Positions 27,868 through 37,227 of a stretch of 63,504 nucleotides of DNA are shown here, piece by piece (within the stretch, counting starts at the first letter, position 1; each line of letters starts with the position of its first letter). Made by a program: the position numbers and the translations under genes. Source of the DNA: an uncultured bacterium (GTDB taxonomy: Bacteria; Bacillota; Clostridia; UBA1381); NCBI GenBank assembly GCA_905215805.1, contig CAJMRL010000014.1, positions 1 to 63,504 of the forward strand. The letters are read 5' to 3'. The notes beneath the pieces were generated by a model, which made no database searches, was not told the origin of the DNA, and saw only the letters and a list, made by a program, of their open reading frames with translations.

Positions 27868-28950
27868 TTATTCCGGTTTTATTACACGTATACCTATTAT
27901 ACGTCTGTCATTTTCATCATAAATCTCATGCCGTGCACTATAACGCCCCATTTTTATAACCCATTCTACATCAGATATACGTATTGAGTTTCTTCCATCT
28001 AAATGCACAATATTTGCCGACGTCTGCAATATCTTTACCGCATCTCTGCCGTTTTCTGCATAAAGAGATATAAGCTCCTTTACTCCGTTTTCAGCATTAA
28101 CTCCTATCTTCACACAGGCATTCGACACTATTCTTTCAACATCTGCCCGCTTAAGAGCGCTAAAAAATACCTCCACACATCTTGATCTCACTGCCTCGGG
28201 AATCTCATCAGGACGTCTTGTTGTCGCGCCAACAAGACGAAAATCCGCCGGAATCCCATTTTGGAAAATATCATGTATATACGTAGGAATCTTTTTGTTT
28301 GATTTAGAATAATACGCGCTTTCAAAGCTTACCTTTCTATCTTCAAGCACCTTCAACAATCTGTTAAGCTGTATGGGATGAAGCTCTCCTATTTCATCTA
28401 TAAACAAAATTCCTCCGTGCGCTCTTGATACCGCTCCCTCCTTCGGAACAGGTATCCCCATATTCCCAAAATCACCGGCCCCCTGATATATTGGATCGTG
28501 TACCGAACCTATAAGCGGATCCGCAATTGAGCGTTCATCAAACCTCATAATTGTTGCATCGGCTTCTATAAACGGCGCATCCTTAGAGAAAGGACTGTCA
28601 GAACTTTTTTTCGCCGCTTCCATGACAACTCTTGCCGCAGCTGTTTTTCCTACTCCCGGTGGACCGTATATAATAACGTGCTGAGGATTTTCTCCGAAAA
28701 GCGCCGCCTGAAGTGCTCTTATCCCATCATTTTGACCTATAATCTCATTTAGCTCCGAGGGTCTTGCTTTTTCTGTAAGTGGTTCTGTAAGATGGATGTG
28801 ACGCATTTGATTTAAACGTTCTGCCTCAACCTTGCTCTCCTCACGGCAGCCCTGAGTCCCGGCAGATTCACTTCTGATTTTCATAAAAAAATACATTCCT
28901 ATTATGAAAGTAAAAATCAACTGTGCTGCCGCTGTTATTTCTGACAACAT
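27868..28950 (-). CDS. LonB-like AAA+ ATPase lacking the protease domain
   Basis: A 360-residue protein resembling the N-terminal two thirds of LonB, the forespore-associated Lon paralog of spore formers. It has one N-terminal membrane helix (about 6-24), then AAA+ domain with Walker A IIYGPPGVGKTAAA (about 93-106), Walker B GGILFIDEIGEL and sensor-type R residues in GATTRRPDEIP. It stops at IIGIRVIKPE, where LonB normally continues into the Ser-Lys protease domain. Only about 80 bases remain before the lon promoter, so no broken remnant of that domain is present. Function would have to be unfolding or adaptor-like. Confidence 0.85.
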   Translation of the reverse strand: MLSEITAAAQLIFTFIIGMYFFMKIRSESAGTQGCREESKVEAERLNQMRHIHLTEPLTEKARPSELNEIIGQNDGIRALQAALFGENPQHVIIYGPPGVGKTAAARVVMEAAKKSSDSPFSKDAPFIEADATIMRFDERSIADPLIGSVHDPIYQGAGDFGNMGIPVPKEGAVSRAHGGILFIDEIGELHPIQLNRLLKVLEDRKVSFESAYYSKSNKKIPTYIHDIFQNGIPADFRLVGATTRRPDEIPEAVRSRCVEVFFSALKRADVERIVSNACVKIGVNAENGVKELISLYAENGRDAVKILQTSANIVHLDGRNSIRISDVEWVIKMGRYSARHEIYDENDRRIIGIRVIKPE

Positions 28951-29005
28951 AAAAATACCTCCGATAACAATATTCTGCCCTTGTCAGGTATTTTTATTAT
29001 CGGAG
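28951..29005 (-). promoter_or_regulatory. Leader able to mask the lonB-like ribosome-binding site
   Basis: Between sfp and the lonB-like ATG two pairs of inverted segments overlap the Shine-Dalgarno GGAGG (28958-28962): CTCCGATAA (29005-28997) with TTATCGGAG (28967-28959), and AAAAATACCT (28995-28986) with AGGTATTTTT (28960-28951). They are in the same order on both sides, so they form either alternative hairpins or a pseudoknot. Regulation of translation is inferred. Confidence 0.45.
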
Positions 29006-29017
29006 ATATTTGCTTTT

Positions 29018-29626
29018 TTATTCTGATTTTGTACTGTCAGTTATTTCCTCACATATACACAGTACATATCCGCTCTCAGGGGGTGCTATCTCTGTCAGGC
29101 TATATTTTTTTCCATCCAAAACCGCTGTATCTTCTATTACGGAAACTGAATTTAACGGAATCGTTATACCAAATCCGCTCGCCTTGAGTATGCTTTCTTT
29201 ACGAGTCCATATTTTAAAAAAATTTCTTTTTTCGTCCTTACATATATAATTATATTCATCCTCTGTAAAATATCTTTTTGCGATCCTCATATCAGGCTTA
29301 CGGATCTTCTGTATATCAACCCCTACCTCCGAATCCGATACAGCGCATATTGCATAATCACCTGAATGCGATATATTATAAAAAAATTTAGGATATTTTA
29401 AAAGCCGCGGCTTTCCGTTCCGCAAATATTCCCAGCTAACAGGGATCTCCGCATTGGGTATATTATCACGCACTGCTTTTATAAGAGCTATTTCTGCGCC
29501 TATGGACGCAAGTTTTGACTTTTCTTGCTTATATTTATTTATTTTATCCATACGTGCCTTTGACATAAACCGCCGCCAATCCGAATTTAGGTCTATATCT
29601 CTTAAATCAACTGTATACAGCTTCAT
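29018..29626 (-). CDS. 4'-phosphopantetheinyl transferase, Sfp type
   Basis: Transfers the phosphopantetheine arm from CoA to carrier proteins, 202 residues. The Mg2+/CoA motif GVDIQKI (about 101-107) and FKIWTRKESILKASG (about 138-152) are the Sfp signatures. The N-terminal MKLYTVDL is canonical. Its ATG overlaps the sirtuin gene stop by 4 bases. No polyketide or peptide synthetase lies in the window, so its partner is unknown; fatty-acid ACP is possible. Confidence 0.88.
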   Translation of the reverse strand: MKLYTVDLRDIDLNSDWRRFMSKARMDKINKYKQEKSKLASIGAEIALIKAVRDNIPNAEIPVSWEYLRNGKPRLLKYPKFFYNISHSGDYAICAVSDSEVGVDIQKIRKPDMRIAKRYFTEDEYNYICKDEKRNFFKIWTRKESILKASGFGITIPLNSVSVIEDTAVLDGKKYSLTEIAPPESGYVLCICEEITDSTKSE

Positions 29627-30345
29627 ATTGTTAAGCTCCCCAAAACCTCACCTATAGGTTCTCTTATAACAAGGTCAGCTTCTCTGTCTGCACTTGTTGC
29701 AGCCTTATTTATAAGCACAAGCTTTGAACCGTGAAAATAATTAATAAGTCCCGCCGCAGGATAAACAACAAGAGATGTCCCGCCTATAATCAGCACATCT
29801 GCTTCCGAAATATATTTGACCGCTCCTGCGATGCAGTCATCATCAAGCATTTCCTCATACAAAACCACATCGGGTTTTATAATGCCTCCGCATTCGCACT
29901 TAGGAACTCCGCTGCAATTTTCTATAAAATCAGTTCCCGCATAAAACTTATGGCATTTCATGCAGTAATTTCTCTGAATTGAACCGTGCAGCTCAAAGAC
30001 TTTTTTACTCCCGGCTGCCTGATGAAGTCCGTCTATATTCTGAGTAACAATCGCTTTTAGCTTTCCCTTTTTCTCAAGCTCTGCCAAAGCTATATGTGCT
30101 TTATTAGGTTTTACTCCATGAATAATAAGCTTATCACGGTAAAAATCATAAAATTCCTTTGTATGATTCATGAAAAAACTATGCCCAACTATCGTCTCCG
30201 GCGGATATTTATATTTCTGATTATACAAACCGTCAACACTTCTGAAATCCGGTATTCCGCTCTCCGTTGATACTCCGGCTCCACCAAAAAATACTATATT
30301 ATCGGTATTGTCTATTATTTTTTGCAGTTCGCTGATTTCATTCAT
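29623..30345 (-). CDS. cobB: NAD-dependent protein deacylase (sirtuin)
   Basis: Sir2 family deacylase, 240 residues. NAD-binding GAGVSTESGIPDFRS (about 22-36), TQNIDGLHQAAG (about 103-114), catalytic His in VFELHGS (about 119-125) and a four-Cys zinc site (CMKC, then C and C in the loop ending with CECGG) are present. It overlaps the rsmE stop and the sfp start. Metabolic regulation by lysine acylation is the family role; substrates are unknown. Confidence 0.93.
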   Translation of the reverse strand: MNEISELQKIIDNTDNIVFFGGAGVSTESGIPDFRSVDGLYNQKYKYPPETIVGHSFFMNHTKEFYDFYRDKLIIHGVKPNKAHIALAELEKKGKLKAIVTQNIDGLHQAAGSKKVFELHGSIQRNYCMKCHKFYAGTDFIENCSGVPKCECGGIIKPDVVLYEEMLDDDCIAGAVKYISEADVLIIGGTSLVVYPAAGLINYFHGSKLVLINKAATSADREADLVIREPIGEVLGSLTI

Positions 30346-31088
30346 GAGTTCACATCTCCTTTTTCATACATAACCATTGCCAACACTGCTTCTCCTGCTG
30401 TTTCGGTCCTTAAAATCCGTTTTCCCAGAGTAATCGTTTTTATTCCTGCATTACGTATTTTCTCGATTTCTTCAATTGAAAATCCGCCTTCCGGTCCTAT
30501 AATAAATCCTATCTTCTGAGGACTTTCTACTTCATTAAGTACACTTCTTAACGATATGTTTTCTTCACATTCATATGGGACAAATACTATATCGTATTCT
30601 CTAAGCTCATCAATCGCACTGTCCAGAGTCATAGGCATAGCTATTTCAGGTACAATTCCTCTTCCCGACTGCTTTGCAGCCGACTCAGCTATTTTCTGCC
30701 AGCGATCACGTTTTTTTTCTGCCGCCTTCTGTCCATCAAGTTTCACTACGCATCTCGACAAAATACACGGAACAATTTTTTTAATACCCAATTCTGTATT
30801 CTTTTGTATTATATATTCCATTTTTGATGCCTTAGGTATCCCCTGAAACAAAGTTACGCTTATATTAGGTTCTGTATCGCTCTTGCTTGAGCTTATAATT
30901 TTACATTCTATTTTTTCTTTATTAATATCGGCTATTTCTGCTTTATAATCAAACCCTTTTCCGTCGCATAACAGCAATTCATCGCCCGCCGTCATTCTCA
31001 ATACTCTTGAAATATGACCTACATCTTCTCCTGTTATCAAAATCTTATCTCCGTTTATATTTTCCTTCGGTACAAAAAACCTCGGCAT
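30342..31088 (-). CDS. rsmE: 16S rRNA (uracil1498-N3)-methyltransferase
   Basis: SPOUT-fold rRNA methyltransferase, 248 residues. N-terminal PUA-like domain starts MPRFFVPKENI; the SAM knot shows FIIGPEGGFSIEEIEKI (about 192-208) and LGKRILRTETA (about 218-228). I use the ATG at 31088 with GGAGG upstream; ten earlier in-frame residues lack a site. It follows the dipeptidase gene by one base and overlaps the sirtuin gene by 4. Confidence 0.94.
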   Translation of the reverse strand: MPRFFVPKENINGDKILITGEDVGHISRVLRMTAGDELLLCDGKGFDYKAEIADINKEKIECKIISSSKSDTEPNISVTLFQGIPKASKMEYIIQKNTELGIKKIVPCILSRCVVKLDGQKAAEKKRDRWQKIAESAAKQSGRGIVPEIAMPMTLDSAIDELREYDIVFVPYECEENISLRSVLNEVESPQKIGFIIGPEGGFSIEEIEKIRNAGIKTITLGKRILRTETAGEAVLAMVMYEKGDVNS

Positions 31089-31089
31089 A

Positions 31090-31968
31090 TCATTTTCCTC
31101 CGTAAAACAAATTTTCAAAATTTTTATGACTTATTTTTTCGACCAAATCCTCACTGTAATTAAGCTGAAGCAGTCTGTCAAATACCTTATATACGTCCTC
31201 ACAGCCATTAATGCCCTCCGGAAGCGCATCAACCCCGTCAAAGTCCGCACCTATCCCTATACTGTTTTCTCCGCCCAAAGACATAAAATGCTCTATATGG
31301 CAGACTATATCATCAATATCCGCCCTGTTGCTTTCATTCAAAAAAGGAGGATAAAAATTAATCCCGACACAGCCGCCGCTTCTAATTATCCTTTTAAACA
31401 TATCATCCGTCAAATTACGCCTATGACGACATATGCTTCTTGAGTTTGAATGAGTTGCTATGATAGGCACATTTGTAATCTTTTCTATATCATAAAAAGA
31501 ACGGTCATTTAAATGCGAAACATCAATATACATTCCAATGCGGTTCATTTCATTAACTATTATTTTACCGAATTCGGTCAATCCTCTTTCTGTATCTTTT
31601 TCATCCGCTCCTGAAGCTATATGGTTTGAATAATTCCAAGTCAATGCTATGATCCTTACTCCAAGCCTGTACAAATTCCTTAAAACCTCTACACTGCTTA
31701 TAAGCTCTCCGCCTTCTATACTGAGTATAGTCCTAATATTTTTATAATTGCATGGATTCTCATAATATGTATCTATAAGTTTCATTCCTCTTTCCAATGC
31801 TCTGGGCAAATATTTTGGCTCTATCCAACAAGCAAAAATTTGCGTGTAGCTTTTATATCTGCTCATTCTGCTAAAATCTATCATAGCATCGTTTTTGCGC
31901 AAGCTTCTTCCCTTATCCGCTGCAATACAAAGAGTATCGCAATGTGCATCAAAAACAGAATATTCCAT
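31090..31968 (-). CDS. Membrane-dipeptidase family (M19) peptidase
   Basis: Zinc dipeptidase of the renal dipeptidase family, 292 residues. The metal ligands are visible in FDAHCDTL (about 6-13), the bridging Glu in LSIEGGELI, His in IDVSHLNDRSFYDI and IATHSNSRSICRHRRN (about 168-183), and Asp in IGIGADFDG. No signal peptide, so cytoplasmic. It is in a dense leftward string of housekeeping genes. Substrate is likely a small dipeptide, not specified by sequence. Confidence 0.9.
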   Translation of the reverse strand: MEYSVFDAHCDTLCIAADKGRSLRKNDAMIDFSRMSRYKSYTQIFACWIEPKYLPRALERGMKLIDTYYENPCNYKNIRTILSIEGGELISSVEVLRNLYRLGVRIIALTWNYSNHIASGADEKDTERGLTEFGKIIVNEMNRIGMYIDVSHLNDRSFYDIEKITNVPIIATHSNSRSICRHRRNLTDDMFKRIIRSGGCVGINFYPPFLNESNRADIDDIVCHIEHFMSLGGENSIGIGADFDGVDALPEGINGCEDVYKVFDRLLQLNYSEDLVEKISHKNFENLFYGGK

Positions 31969-31984
31969 GCAATCGCCTCCTTAT

Positions 31985-32332
31985 TCAAAAAGCATTCTCT
32001 ATATGATTGATTTCTTTTATAAGCATCTCTCCATAATAATCATCATATAAAATCTCTATGACGTCAAATCTCATATTAATATCAAGCTCTCCCGTATATT
32101 CAAGCGCTGTTCTGATAATTTTCTTCTGCTTTGCGGCATTAACAAATTCCGCCGGCCTTCCGTACGATGTATATTGCCTTGTCTTTACTTCTACAAAGAC
32201 AACACAGTCTCCGTCTTCAGCAACAATATCTATCTCTCCCCATCGTCCCCGAAAATTTCTGGCGCATATCTTATATCCATATTTCTCAAGAAAATTTACC
32301 GCCGCATCCTCTCCAAGCTTTCCGCTATTCAT
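31985..32332 (-). CDS. YraN family protein (UPF0102)
   Basis: Small nuclease-like protein, 115 residues. The EIDIVAEDGDCVVFVEVKTR segment (about 32-51) holds the Asp and the Glu-x-Lys of a restriction-endonuclease-like core; YTSYGRPAEFVNAAKQKKI follows. YraN proteins sit beside rnhB in many bacteria, as here, overlapping it by 8 bases. Biological role is not established. Confidence 0.9.
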   Translation of the reverse strand: MNSGKLGEDAAVNFLEKYGYKICARNFRGRWGEIDIVAEDGDCVVFVEVKTRQYTSYGRPAEFVNAAKQKKIIRTALEYTGELDINMRFDVIEILYDDYYGEMLIKEINHIENAF

Positions 32333-32993
32333 TATTTCGCTTTCTCCTTGCTGTTTCTAATGCGGTGGTCACGAATTTTTTCCTATGTATAGGACTCATG
32401 CCGTATTTCTCAAGTGCCGCAATATGCTCTGCTGTCCCATAGCCCTTATTTCTTTCAAAGCCATATTCCGGATACTCCTTGGAAGCATTTATAATAAACC
32501 TATCCCTTGATACTTTAGCGAGAATTGACGCCGCCGCAATCGATATGCTCTTTGAATCGCCCTTTACCACTGTTTCACATTCGCATTCTATCCCGCTTTT
32601 CCGATTTCCGTCAATAAGTGCATAATCTACAGGTACGCTAAGATTATTTATAGCTCTGTTCATAGCATCCATTGTTGCGGCAAGAATATTTTCTCTTTCT
32701 ATTTGTTCCGTATCGCTGTATTCAATAGAATACGCTATTGCTTTTTCACATATTATATCAAAAAGCTCCTCCCTCTTTTTTTCACTAAGCTTCTTTGAAT
32801 CATTTATTCCCGAGATAAATATGTCATCAGGAAGAACTACCGCCGCTGCACATACAGGCCCGGCAAGAGGACCTCTTCCCGCTTCATCAACCCCTGCTAT
32901 ATATTTATATCCTTTTTTGCGGCATAAATGCTCTATTTCATACATTGCCATAACTCTTTTCTTTTCTTCTTCTATATCTAACTTTTTACGCAC
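32325..32993 (-). CDS. rnhB: Ribonuclease HII
   Basis: Removes ribonucleotides and RNA primers from DNA, 222 residues. Active-site segment YIAGVDEAGRGPLAGPV (about 31-47) has the catalytic Asp-Glu, with Asp in LIDGNRK and Asp near VKGDSKSISIAAASILAKVSRD. The coding start is GTG at 32993 with AAGG 12 bases upstream; an internal ATG (M15) would also retain the whole domain. First gene of a long leftward operon to the lonB-like gene. Confidence 0.93.
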   Translation of the reverse strand: MRKKLDIEEEKKRVMAMYEIEHLCRKKGYKYIAGVDEAGRGPLAGPVCAAAVVLPDDIFISGINDSKKLSEKKREELFDIICEKAIAYSIEYSDTEQIERENILAATMDAMNRAINNLSVPVDYALIDGNRKSGIECECETVVKGDSKSISIAAASILAKVSRDRFIINASKEYPEYGFERNKGYGTAEHIAALEKYGMSPIHRKKFVTTALETARRKRNNE

Positions 32994-33060
32994 TTATATC
33001 ACTGCCTTAATAATATTTTATACATACATAATTTTTGAAGTTTTTAAGATGGTCTGTCTT

Positions 33061-35439
33061 CTAATCGATTTTTTCTTTAGTTGTTCTAAGCTCGAGTATT
33101 GACGCATATGATAATAAATCCTTTGCTTGAAGCTTTACGGTTATATTTTCCCTATCTTTTGTTAATTCAATTGGAATTTTATAAAATACCGAAAAAATAT
33201 CATCTTTAACATCATTGTCGATACTCTGCTGCGCAATCTGTACGCCATCTACAAATATATCAAAGCTAAACTTATAAGCAATGCTCCCATTACTGAATGA
33301 TTTATTCGGATATAAAGCATACAGATAATTCTGCCCCTTTTCAATACTCAATTTATACGAGAAATACGGCAGCTCATCGGAAGCTTTATCAACACTTCCC
33401 CATGTATCGCGATACATATAAGTTTTCCCTTCATAGCTGAAGCTGCCTTGATGAATACTGTCCGATGTATTCGTTTGTTTATTATGTCCTATTTCATCCT
33501 GCTGTCCATCCGGTTCAACCTTATCGATTGTAATATCATTTAATGCCTTTTCATACATATCAGTTTCCGTATTTAAATTCCAATAAACCGTATAAAATTG
33601 ATGATGTAATGTGTAAAAAGGAACAAGCTTTATATCGTGTCCGTTTGAACTATTTTTCCCTTTTATTTTGAATGTAAGGGTATCTTCATTCTCAAGTTCA
33701 ACTAATTTTTCCGGTTCCTTGTTATCTGTAATAATATACGGCACACTTGCTGTTACAGTATCGATTTTAGTTTCATTTCTTATATATTCTCTTACACCGT
33801 TTATATTTTTAACACTTCCAAACGGCGCTGCCAGTGCTATAGGTCCGTATTTATAAGCAATTTTATTATTCTGTCTTGAATAATATGTCCGTATTGCCAT
33901 TGGAATAGTAATATTTATTTCATCTCCCGCTTTCCATTGCCTATCGATTCTCAAGTATCCATTTCCTGCTGATCTGTATTTATCTGTTCCTACAGCAGCT
34001 GTCATATCACTTTCCAGCCATGCCGGCGCTCTAAAATTAAGCGCAGCCGTATTATTCCCTGACAGAATCGTTATTTTTATATTCTGTGAATACGGATAGT
34101 TCGTTTCTAATTTAAAAACTAATCCCTTATCCTTCCATGTATACGTATTGGTTATATATAGATTAATATATAAATTATCCGCATCCTCATAATATATACA
34201 TCTTGTATACCTGCCGGGATTCTCCATGCCCGTTCCGGTGCAGCACCACCACGCCTCATCCTTAGTCTCATATACTCTATGATGTCCCTGTAATAAAGAA
34301 ACAAAATACATTTTTGACCCGCTATCAGGGTCCTGCTGGCCTAAAATATGATTGTACAACGCATCTTCATAATAATCCATATATCTGCTGCTATGTTTCC
34401 ATGAAAATAAATGCTCAGTCAATCGCATCATATTATATGTATTACAGCTCTCGCAAGTCTTTATGCCTAAACTTTCCTCACCTTTTGCTTCAAAATGCTC
34501 ACTAATTGAATTCCCGCCGATTGCATAAGATCTATCATTCACAACAAAACGCCAGAAGTTTTCGCAAGCTGTTTTATATTGAAAATATAATTCGGGTGAT
34601 GACTCATAAATTTGTGCCGCACCTACGATTTTAGGAATCTGTGTATTGGCATGGAGTCCATCGAGAGAATCTTTCCCTGAAATAAGCGGAGTTAAAATTC
34701 TGTCATGAGTAAACCTCCTTGCCGCCAAAAGATATTTTTCATCTCCGGTATATTTATACATAAGCGCAAATATCTCGTTCATTCCTCCGTATTCAATATT
34801 CAGCATCGACTGCATTGCTTCATCAGAAAGACTTGCGGTGCCGTCAACAGCCCAATCTACAAATTTTTTTAATACCTCAAATGCAGTTTCATTATTTGTA
34901 TATATATATGCGTCAATCAGACCTTGATAAATTTTATGTATTCCATACCACGGAACCCAATAACCATCCGCCCAAGACTCTATATTACCCTCAAATAACT
35001 TTATAAAACAATCCTCACGGCATCCGCCTATATAAGCAGAACCTGTGCTCTTTTGCAAATAATCAAGCCTGTCCACTGCATAATTTAGCTTTTCTAAAAT
35101 TTCAGTATCTCCGGTAGCTCTATAAAATACAGCTGCCGCACTCATCCAATGCCCCAGAGAATGTCCTGCTAAAGTAAATGTATCATCAGAAGAGGTCCAG
35201 TTATTTGCCCCTTTTCTTTCCCAACCGCCGTAGCGCTGTGCATTATTTGGTGCGGGCAAATTATGCACCTCAAAAGACGGTGCAAGAAGCCTGTCAACAT
35301 TCACTGACTTTATATAATTTAATCCTATCTGTCCGCTTTTCCAGAAAACGCTCTCTTCTTCAAGCGATATATCTGAAGGATCTGCAAAATTGCCGTTTAT
35401 TATCATACCTGTATTCTTAAAAATTTTTCTATCTTCCAT
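33061..35439 (-). CDS. Glycoside hydrolase GH127/GH146-like (DUF1680)
   Basis: Beta-L-arabinofuranosidase-type glycosidase, 792 residues, (alpha/alpha)6 barrel. The zinc/nucleophile cysteines are visible in KTCESCNTYNMMRLTEH (about 334-350) and DEAWWCCTGTGMENPGRY (about 398-415), the pattern seen in GH146-like members. A C-terminal beta-sandwich from about 640 looks like a sugar-binding module. No signal peptide, so it probably works on imported oligosaccharides. It is isolated from other sugar genes and sits next to the gpr spore gene. AAGGAG is 12 bases before the ATG. Confidence 0.85.
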   Translation of the reverse strand: MEDRKIFKNTGMIINGNFADPSDISLEEESVFWKSGQIGLNYIKSVNVDRLLAPSFEVHNLPAPNNAQRYGGWERKGANNWTSSDDTFTLAGHSLGHWMSAAAVFYRATGDTEILEKLNYAVDRLDYLQKSTGSAYIGGCREDCFIKLFEGNIESWADGYWVPWYGIHKIYQGLIDAYIYTNNETAFEVLKKFVDWAVDGTASLSDEAMQSMLNIEYGGMNEIFALMYKYTGDEKYLLAARRFTHDRILTPLISGKDSLDGLHANTQIPKIVGAAQIYESSPELYFQYKTACENFWRFVVNDRSYAIGGNSISEHFEAKGEESLGIKTCESCNTYNMMRLTEHLFSWKHSSRYMDYYEDALYNHILGQQDPDSGSKMYFVSLLQGHHRVYETKDEAWWCCTGTGMENPGRYTRCIYYEDADNLYINLYITNTYTWKDKGLVFKLETNYPYSQNIKITILSGNNTAALNFRAPAWLESDMTAAVGTDKYRSAGNGYLRIDRQWKAGDEINITIPMAIRTYYSRQNNKIAYKYGPIALAAPFGSVKNINGVREYIRNETKIDTVTASVPYIITDNKEPEKLVELENEDTLTFKIKGKNSSNGHDIKLVPFYTLHHQFYTVYWNLNTETDMYEKALNDITIDKVEPDGQQDEIGHNKQTNTSDSIHQGSFSYEGKTYMYRDTWGSVDKASDELPYFSYKLSIEKGQNYLYALYPNKSFSNGSIAYKFSFDIFVDGVQIAQQSIDNDVKDDIFSVFYKIPIELTKDRENITVKLQAKDLLSYASILELRTTKEKID

Positions 35440-35471
35440 AAAAAATTACTTTCTCCTTCACAAGGAAATGC

Positions 35472-35490
35472 AGGGGCATCGCATGCCCCT
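35472..35490 (-). other. Strong hairpin 3' of gpr
   Basis: Perfect 8-bp inverted repeat AGGGGCAT/ATGCCCCT (35472-35479 with 35483-35490) with a 3-base loop, just after gpr. No U-run follows, so it may be an RNA stabiliser rather than a terminator. Confidence 0.45.
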
Positions 35491-35495
35491 ATAAT

Positions 35496-36344
35496 CTATC
35501 CCACATAGCTTTCAATATCTCTCAAAGTCATATTTTTATGCAATGCCATATTTATTCCGTTTGCTACGGCTTTCGCCATACGTTCAATAACAAGATCAAT
35601 ATCATTTGTCGTAACCATCAGCGGCGACATTGCCTCAGGAATATCTATCTTTGAAATAGTTGCCGCGTCAATAACCGTAGGAACTCCTATTGCTATAACC
35701 TTTACGCCAAGCGTCTCTTCATTAATGCCCTTTCTGTTATTTCCTATTCCCGCTCCGGGCTGTATACCTGTATCCGCGATCTGTATAGTCGTTGCAACGC
35801 GCTTTAGATCTGCCGCGGCAAGAGCGTCTACAGCAATTATAAGCTCAGGCTTTATTCGCTCTGTCACGCCCTTTATAATATCTGTCGTTTCTATTCCTGT
35901 TGTTCCAAGAACACCCGGAGCGAGCGCACACACTCCGCTTACTGTATCCTTGTCAAAGAAATCCATGGCGTGACGTGTGACAAGAAGATTCGATATAACC
36001 TCCGGTCCAAGAGCGTCAGGAGTTATTTCTCTGTTTCCGACTCCCACAACGAGTGTCAGCGCCTCTTTATCTATAGAAGCCATTTGTTCAAGTGTTTCAG
36101 AAATCAGTTTTATCACGTTTTCATAATCGTCAATGCTGTATTTCATATATGGGGCCTCTATTGTAACATATGTTCCCATAGCCTTGCCTAATTTATTTGC
36201 ACCGTTTTCATTTGTGATCTCTACATGTGTAAGCTCTATGTTTTCATAAGTTTCTTTTTTCACTATAACGCCGTCTATCTCTCCGGCTTCCTCTCGAAGC
36301 GTAAGCTCATGCGCCTCCATAGCAAGATCGGTACGTATATTCAT
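35496..36344 (-). CDS. gpr: Germination (spore) protease GPR
   Basis: Degrades small acid-soluble spore proteins during germination, 282 residues before processing. Starts RTDLAMEA, then family blocks LVVGVGNREITPDALGP (about 100-116), GVCALAPGVLGTTGIET and VDALAAADL. Start ATG at 36344 has AGGAGGTG at ideal spacing; TTG two codons earlier is unlikely. Forespore expression by SigG is usual; a SigG-like promoter is not clear in the 76 bases upstream. Strong evidence that the organism makes endospores. Confidence 0.95.
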   Translation of the reverse strand: MNIRTDLAMEAHELTLREEAGEIDGVIVKKETYENIELTHVEITNENGANKLGKAMGTYVTIEAPYMKYSIDDYENVIKLISETLEQMASIDKEALTLVVGVGNREITPDALGPEVISNLLVTRHAMDFFDKDTVSGVCALAPGVLGTTGIETTDIIKGVTERIKPELIIAVDALAAADLKRVATTIQIADTGIQPGAGIGNNRKGINEETLGVKVIAIGVPTVIDAATISKIDIPEAMSPLMVTTNDIDLVIERMAKAVANGINMALHKNMTLRDIESYVG

Positions 36345-36420
36345 ATACAAAACACCTCCTGTTGTAAGTGTTTGTATATAGCAAAAAAATATACCATTAA
36401 AATATTTCTAATAGCTTATA

Positions 36421-37173
36421 CTATTCCTGCTTATCCTCGGTATTTATTCTGCCGCTTATCTTTTCTATCGTACGCACGGGTGCGTCCTGGGCAGTACCCC
36501 ATTCCATATTTGTATATCTGTAATCAAATTTAAGCGTAAATTTATGTATATCTTCCTGAATACGCGCAAGCTCCTCCGACTGCTTTTTACATAAAGCCGC
36601 AATAAATGCTCCCGACTGCTTATCATTCAATGACTTTGTACACATTGATAATAAAAGCTCCATATGCTTAAGACATACTCCCTTTGAACGGTCAAATTTC
36701 TCTTTGAATTCATTATCATTTGCCCACATATATAGAAGTACATCTGCATAGCGTTCCATCGTATTATTGATTTTCTGGCATACCATACATCCGGACTGTA
36801 TTTCATTTAACTCATCCTTGATTTTTGCCGCAATCTCCCCCGCACCGCTCTTTTTAAAAATAGAGCTCTTCGCTTTTTCCAAAGCCGCGGATTCCTTATC
36901 AAATTTTGCAAGTCTTTTTCTTATCTCTTCAAGATGCGTATCAAGCACCAAAGCCAAAGAAAGCTTATTGGGTCTTGAGAACATCATTCCAAAATGCTTG
37001 TTACAATAGCCATTGCTGTTGGATTCCACACGATAATCCGGCTCCATCATAGCCGCTCCCAAGGCATAATCAAGCGCTTCATTTTCCAGCTGCTCTTCAA
37101 GTTTACAAAGAGGACATTCGCAGTCAATTTCATAAGCCTCGTTTACCGGTATTGTATAGATTTTTTCTTTCAT
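36421..37173 (-). CDS. DUF6062-like protein with two CxxC ... CxKH pairs
   Basis: Unknown function, 250 residues, cytoplasmic and helical. Two copies of a Cys-rich pattern are seen: CECPLC with GYCNKHFG (about 18-23 and 56-63), and CMVCQ with VCLKHME (about 129-133 and 168-174). Such CxxC plus CxKH pairs could make two zinc sites. The rest is charged coiled-coil-like. It has its own promoter 55 bases upstream and diverges from the alanyl-tRNA editing gene. The DUF6062 label is from memory of the family and is moderately sure. Confidence 0.65.
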   Translation of the reverse strand: MKEKIYTIPVNEAYEIDCECPLCKLEEQLENEALDYALGAAMMEPDYRVESNSNGYCNKHFGMMFSRPNKLSLALVLDTHLEEIRKRLAKFDKESAALEKAKSSIFKKSGAGEIAAKIKDELNEIQSGCMVCQKINNTMERYADVLLYMWANDNEFKEKFDRSKGVCLKHMELLLSMCTKSLNDKQSGAFIAALCKKQSEELARIQEDIHKFTLKFDYRYTNMEWGTAQDAPVRTIEKISGRINTEDKQE

Positions 37174-37227
37174 TTTACTAAAACCTTCCTTTGAGATTTT
37201 ATATAACCTAATTTATTTTATATAAAT

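Noticed and set aside
35472..35490. Classic rho-independent terminator after gpr
   Set aside because: The stem is strong but no run of T follows on the minus strand, so I listed it as a hairpin only.
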